This document shows, piece by piece, positions 29,556 through 33,020 of a stretch of DNA of 33,020 bases. The position numbers and the translations under genes were made by a program. The stretch is from a virus. Each line of letters opens with the position of its first letter. The first letter of the stretch is position 1. The notes under the pieces were generated by a model. It was not told the origin of the DNA. It saw only the letters and a list, made by a program, of their open reading frames with translations, and did not search any database. The stretch lies in the IMG/VR virus record IMGVR_UViG_3300028025_003173, positions 1 to 33,020 of that record. The stretch is one strand, 5' to 3'.

Positions 29556-31387
29556 AATATTTCTTTTGTTTTATTTAAATTATCGTCTATATAGTGTACT
29601 AGAGAATTATTGTCATAAGAATCCATATACGTTTCCAAACGCCTAAATAGACAAGGTAAACCATAGGATAATGCTTCTTTAATAGATAAAGGCATTAATT
29701 CAAATTTAGAACTAAAATAGAATACATCACATGCCTGATAGAAATTAGACACATCATCTCTTTCACCCCAAACAATACAGTTATCTGGTTTGTTTTTCAT
29801 TAATGGTTCCCAATATTCAGCAAAATTAGGTGCTTGATTACCTACAAAATGAAATTGTACTTCGGGTAGTTGTTTTGCTATTTCAAATATTTCACCTTGA
29901 TTTTTACCAGGAGTAAATAAACCAACCATCAAAACATGTTTATGTTTTGGATCTAATTTTAAAAATTCTTGTGCTAATCTTTGATCTTTATAATAATTTT
30001 CGATTGGATATTCCCAAATATCATTTGGGATTTGTGATAATTGTTCTGTAAATTTTTGTTGTATCCATTTACTAGGCAATATAAATTTATCTGGGTGGAA
30101 TAATAAATTTGAAGGTACTGTTAATGAAGAGTGTGTTGATTCTACTATAAAGTAATCTCTATATGTATTTCCAAATATTAGAAATGAAACCTCACTATCC
30201 ATAAAAGATTCAGGTGTGTCTTCTAAATGTATTACATCTGGTTGTATTTGATCTATTATGTCTAATAGTTTAAGTTTATTTTCTTCTAGTGTATAGAATT
30301 TATCTCCTAATATCCATCTAAGTTGTTCACGTTGAACTACATACTCACCAGATACACAAGCATATTCAACTAAATGAATATCATATTGATCTTTTATTGA
30401 TTGAATTTTTTTAAGAAGATATTGTGGCATTCCTCCTGTAGATAGGTGAGGAGCTATACATAGTATTTTTTGATTTTCTTTTACAGGATTGTACTGTTTT
30501 ATTTTATCAATCATTTCTTGCATTATTTCTAATCTTTTTTCACCATGAAAAAAACATATATCTTCTTTCTTACCAGGAATTTTAAACCAATCTCCTAACA
30601 TTTGTTGTTCGCCCGTATACTTAATTTTAAATGTTATGTCTACTTTATTAGCATCTCCATTTACATACACATAAGGAAGACCTCTTTGATAGTTATATTT
30701 CCATAAAAGAACATTAACAATAGTTTCTTCATGGTATGGAGCATAATATTTAAAATTTTTAAGAATTTTAGGATGGGTACATGTCCAATACCATTCTTCT
30801 AAGAAATCTATTGTATTTTGTCCACAAACAAATACATTAGTAGTTCTATATATATTCCTATTATCTTGATTAGTTCTAAGTAATTTACAAAGATTATATT
30901 CTAGAGTTTCTTCATATTCTATTCCTCCTCTACCATCTGCTAAAAGGTGATTATATATTCCTTCTGTAATATAAGGGTGTACTGAATTTCTATCGTATAA
31001 AGAAAATAATCTATCAACGTATGGTGTAGCTATAGAATCACAATCTACATAAACTACAATATCAGCATAATTTAATAGGGCATCTTTAACAACTAATGGA
31101 CGTTGAATTAGAAGATTATATATTTTATCATTTGATCTATTGATGTAAAAATTTTCATTGGGTGCATGTGCCTCATACATCCCTCTATCCGAGAATTCAT
31201 CTATATTGCAGTTCCATCTAATACTTTTTGTATTTGAAATGTTTACTTGCTTATCTGAATTAAGCATGTATACAATAATAGGGATATTACTAAATTCTCT
31301 TATTGATTTAGCACACATTGATACAATATCAAAGTATGTTTCGTTTGCATAGAGAACATATGCTTTATCAAATATATTCGTAGCCAT
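29540..31387 (-). CDS. Two-domain glycosyltransferase (GT-A plus GT-B/GT4 fusion)
   Basis: A 615-residue protein with two catalytic modules. Residues 1 to about 295 form a GT-A fold, with ADIVVYVDCDSIATPY carrying the metal-binding DCD at 115-117 and the closing DICFFHGEKR near 276-285. From about 307, KILCIAPHLSTGGMPQYLL starts a GT4-type GT-B domain with HVLMVGLFTPGKNQGEIFEI and the acidic pair FELMPLSIKEAL, E-x7-E. Two sequential sugar transfers by one chain are plausible. It overlaps the genes on both sides (20 nt upstream, 16 nt downstream), which suggests coupled translation of the glycan cassette. The sugars used cannot be read from sequence. Confidence 0.82.
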   Translation of the reverse strand: MATNIFDKAYVLYANETYFDIVSMCAKSIREFSNIPIIVYMLNSDKQVNISNTKSIRWNCNIDEFSDRGMYEAHAPNENFYINRSNDKIYNLLIQRPLVVKDALLNYADIVVYVDCDSIATPYVDRLFSLYDRNSVHPYITEGIYNHLLADGRGGIEYEETLEYNLCKLLRTNQDNRNIYRTTNVFVCGQNTIDFLEEWYWTCTHPKILKNFKYYAPYHEETIVNVLLWKYNYQRGLPYVYVNGDANKVDITFKIKYTGEQQMLGDWFKIPGKKEDICFFHGEKRLEIMQEMIDKIKQYNPVKENQKILCIAPHLSTGGMPQYLLKKIQSIKDQYDIHLVEYACVSGEYVVQREQLRWILGDKFYTLEENKLKLLDIIDQIQPDVIHLEDTPESFMDSEVSFLIFGNTYRDYFIVESTHSSLTVPSNLLFHPDKFILPSKWIQQKFTEQLSQIPNDIWEYPIENYYKDQRLAQEFLKLDPKHKHVLMVGLFTPGKNQGEIFEIAKQLPEVQFHFVGNQAPNFAEYWEPLMKNKPDNCIVWGERDDVSNFYQACDVFYFSSKFELMPLSIKEALSYGLPCLFRRLETYMDSYDNNSLVHYIDDNLNKTKEILCTLI

Positions 31388-32108
31388 TGTGTAAATTTGA
31401 GAAGTAATTTAAATCACTTAATATTCTAACTCTGTCTTCTTTTGGGTAACCAGTAACATGAACAATAAAATCTCCAGGTTGCCAAACATGATTATTTATT
31501 CCTTTAAAATGCATAACCATAAAAGGATTATTAAAATACCAAAAACAATTTAATAATTTTTCTTCAATTATTTTAATTTTATCTTTAAATTTTAAACTGT
31601 TTATTACTATTCTTGTTTGTCTTCCTTCATAATCAAAAGTAGATAAGTCTAATCCATCAGGCCACCCTTCTACATCCCATATTGCTTGCAATATATCTAA
31701 TCCCGATTGGTCATTTTTAACTAAAAATTGAGATGTAATTATGTTATTAATACCTTCAATATTAGTAATAGGATTATCCTCAGCTGGTATATTGTGTTGA
31801 GGTACAATAAAAGAATACTCATCATCAATTAAAGATTCTAATTTAATATCAGAATTCATTATTAAACAATCAACATCCATAAAAAATAACCACTTAAAAT
31901 TGTGGTTTTTTAAAATATTAATTGATGTTTTAATTTTTTGCCATGCTGAGTATCTATTATTATCTAGGTTGTGTTGAATATCAACCCATAAAGTATAGTT
32001 ATGTTTTTCACAATATAATTTAATATTATGGTCTACAGTAAGTTCAGCTAATTTAGCATAGTTATCATTATATGAAACTAGAACACAAATATCTTTAGGA
32101 TCTATCAT
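31368..32108 (-). CDS. GT-A glycosyltransferase, GT34 (GMA12/MNN10)-like
   Basis: A 246-residue protein with a GT-A pattern. SAWQKIKTSINILKNH (54-69) is followed by FKWLFFMDVDCLIMNSD, with the DVD metal motif at 78-80, and later by GIDNxITSQF-like and GPD-like stretches, seen here as INNIITSQFLVKND and WPDGLD. GDFIVHVTGYPKEDR lies near the end and supplies a His for metal binding. This order resembles GT34 galactosyl/mannosyltransferases, though other GT-A families cannot be excluded. Its ATG overlaps the methyltransferase stop (ATGA), and it overlaps the next gene by 20 nt, so it is a coupled member of the glycan cassette. Confidence 0.78.
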   Translation of the reverse strand: MIDPKDICVLVSYNDNYAKLAELTVDHNIKLYCEKHNYTLWVDIQHNLDNNRYSAWQKIKTSINILKNHNFKWLFFMDVDCLIMNSDIKLESLIDDEYSFIVPQHNIPAEDNPITNIEGINNIITSQFLVKNDQSGLDILQAIWDVEGWPDGLDLSTFDYEGRQTRIVINSLKFKDKIKIIEEKLLNCFWYFNNPFMVMHFKGINNHVWQPGDFIVHVTGYPKEDRVRILSDLNYFSNLHNGYEYI

Positions 32109-32701
32109 TTTTTATTTATTATCCAAGTCCCAAACCATTCAGAGGTTACTTTAAGTTCATAATCATATTTAGTGCAAAATTCATCCACTGCTGGATTTAC
32201 TCCAAACACACCATGGTAAAAACTTCCGTTCCATATATGTTTGTCTTTTTTATTTTCTAAGAAGTTAGGATCTTTATACCAATCAATACCAATATAATCA
32301 TGTCCACATAAATATCCTCCATTTTTTACCTTAGGATACCACAATTCAATATCTTCTACTACAAAGTCATAAGCGTGGTTAGCATCAATATAAACAAAAT
32401 CTAAAGAATTATCATTAAACATTTTAGATGATTCTGCAGATGCTGCTCTAATCATTATTGCTCTATCTTCATATCCACTTATATTATTCATTGTGTCTGA
32501 GTAGGCAGTAGTATGAGCAGCATGATTGCTTGCGTCAAGGTATTCTTCTCCTAGTGGTCTCCAGACATCAATCATATATAGAGTTCCTTTCCAATTCTGT
32601 AATATTTCTTTTGAAAATTCTCCTTTAAAAGTACCTATTTCAGCACCCCTTCCTAAAGGAAATTCAGATCCAATCTCTTTTAATAACTCTATTCTGTTCA
32701 T
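32105..32701 (-). CDS. Class I SAM-dependent methyltransferase
   Basis: A 198-residue protein of the Methyltransf_24 type. GAEIGTFKGEFSKEIL (19-34) is the SAM-binding loop, LYMIDVWRP the acidic strand 2, and FVYIDANHAYDFVVEDIELW followed by VKNGGYLCGHDY the catalytic/metal end. Relatives methylate sugars or small molecules, and within this cassette methylation of a glycan is the likely role. The ATG overlaps the stop of the upstream gene, and its own stop overlaps the next start by 4 nt. DNA methylation is unlikely, since no DNA-target motif (such as DPPY) is visible. Confidence 0.82.
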   Translation of the reverse strand: MNRIELLKEIGSEFPLGRGAEIGTFKGEFSKEILQNWKGTLYMIDVWRPLGEEYLDASNHAAHTTAYSDTMNNISGYEDRAIMIRAASAESSKMFNDNSLDFVYIDANHAYDFVVEDIELWYPKVKNGGYLCGHDYIGIDWYKDPNFLENKKDKHIWNGSFYHGVFGVNPAVDEFCTKYDYELKVTSEWFGTWIINKK

Positions 32702-33020
32702 TTAAATGTTATTTTACCTTTATTATAATATTTATCTTTATTTTCTTCTGTTATTTTAAAACTCTTTCTAGTATGATATCCATTTTCTTCAACATCAACA
32801 TAAAATTCATCTCCTACATTTTTAGGAATAAGAATCCAACTTCCTTTAGATAGAATTACTTCTTCTCCAGAATTGATACTTATTTTTATATTGCTTGAAT
32901 TTTTATAATCATTGGCTATCCATAGGAATAATTGGTCTTTGGTATTGTTACCTATTACTTCAATAAAATATTCATGTGTTATAACATTTATTTTACTATG
33001 AGCAAAGCATGATTTAACAC
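32698..33020 (-). CDS. C-terminal end of an unrecognised gene, 5' end beyond the window
   Basis: The frame that ends with the TGA at 32698-32700 is open for 106 codons to the right edge. It reads ...HEYFIEVIGNNTKDQFLW, IKISINSGEEVILSKGSWIL, and ends ITEENKDKYYNKGKITFK. It appears to be a small beta-rich C-terminal domain. I do not recognise the family, and the start is missing. Its stop codon overlaps the methyltransferase ATG (ATGA), so it is the first visible member of the same operon and may be another glycan enzyme. Confidence 0.65.
   Translation of the reverse strand, partial: VKSCFAHSKINVITHEYFIEVIGNNTKDQLFLWIANDYKNSSNIKISINSGEEVILSKGSWILIPKNVGDEFYVDVEENGYHTRKSFKITEENKDKYYNKGKITFK

Overview
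The window looks like part of the genome of a tailed, contractile (T4-like, myovirus-type) bacteriophage. Every gene I can support is on the minus strand, so transcription runs from high to low coordinates. The DNA is strongly AT-rich. Start codons are preceded by A-rich tracts with almost no Shine-Dalgarno sequence, and the tail fibres carry NVGIG-type repeats and a peptidase S74 chaperone domain. Together these point, by inference, to a host in Bacteroidota (flavobacteria-like). I see no integrase, transposase, tRNA gene or CRISPR array. No stretch longer than about 90 bases lacks a gene.

Layout in the direction of transcription. (1) 33020-28407: a tightly overlapping glycan cassette. It holds the end of an unrecognised gene, a SAM-dependent methyltransferase, a GT34-like glycosyltransferase, a GT-A/GT-B fusion glycosyltransferase, and a homologue of the autotransporter O-heptosyltransferases (TibC/Aah type). 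(2) 28376-20949: three fibre proteins of 285, 564 and 1426 residues, built from collagen-like Gly-Thr-Ser repeats, SASFATS heptads and beta-repeat modules, with two related small genes between them. The largest ends in an S74 self-cleaving chaperone. (3) 20940-18081: eight small genes, including candidate virion appendages, a one-helix membrane protein, a zinc-ribbon protein and a coiled-coil protein. (4) 18003-4787: the tail module. It holds the sheath, tube, gp26-like protein plus a short overlapping frame, tape measure, a 99-residue protein, a large baseplate/tube-initiator-like protein, a LysM-like wedge protein, a large hub with a C-terminal CHAP/NlpC-like hydrolase, and a 183-residue unknown. 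(5) 4744-1: the replication module. It holds a compact family-A polymerase-like protein, a small unknown, a gp32-like ssDNA-binding protein, a UvsX/RecA recombinase and a 5'-3' exonuclease cut by the window edge.

How it fits together. Nine copies of the coding-strand octamer ATATTTAT stand 15-79 nt before the first gene of each structural transcription unit and look like the phage late promoter. Two replication genes instead share an exact 15-mer containing ATATTTAA. Two hairpins directly abut late-motif copies, forming terminator-promoter junctions. The glycan cassette sits directly upstream of the Ser/Thr-rich fibres, which suggests that the phage may glycosylate its own fibres or decorate another surface polymer. 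The most notable items are the phage-borne heptosyltransferase next to repetitive fibres, a probable +1 programmed frameshift joining the gp26-like gene to an ORF without an ATG just before the tape measure, and the directional promoter motif set.
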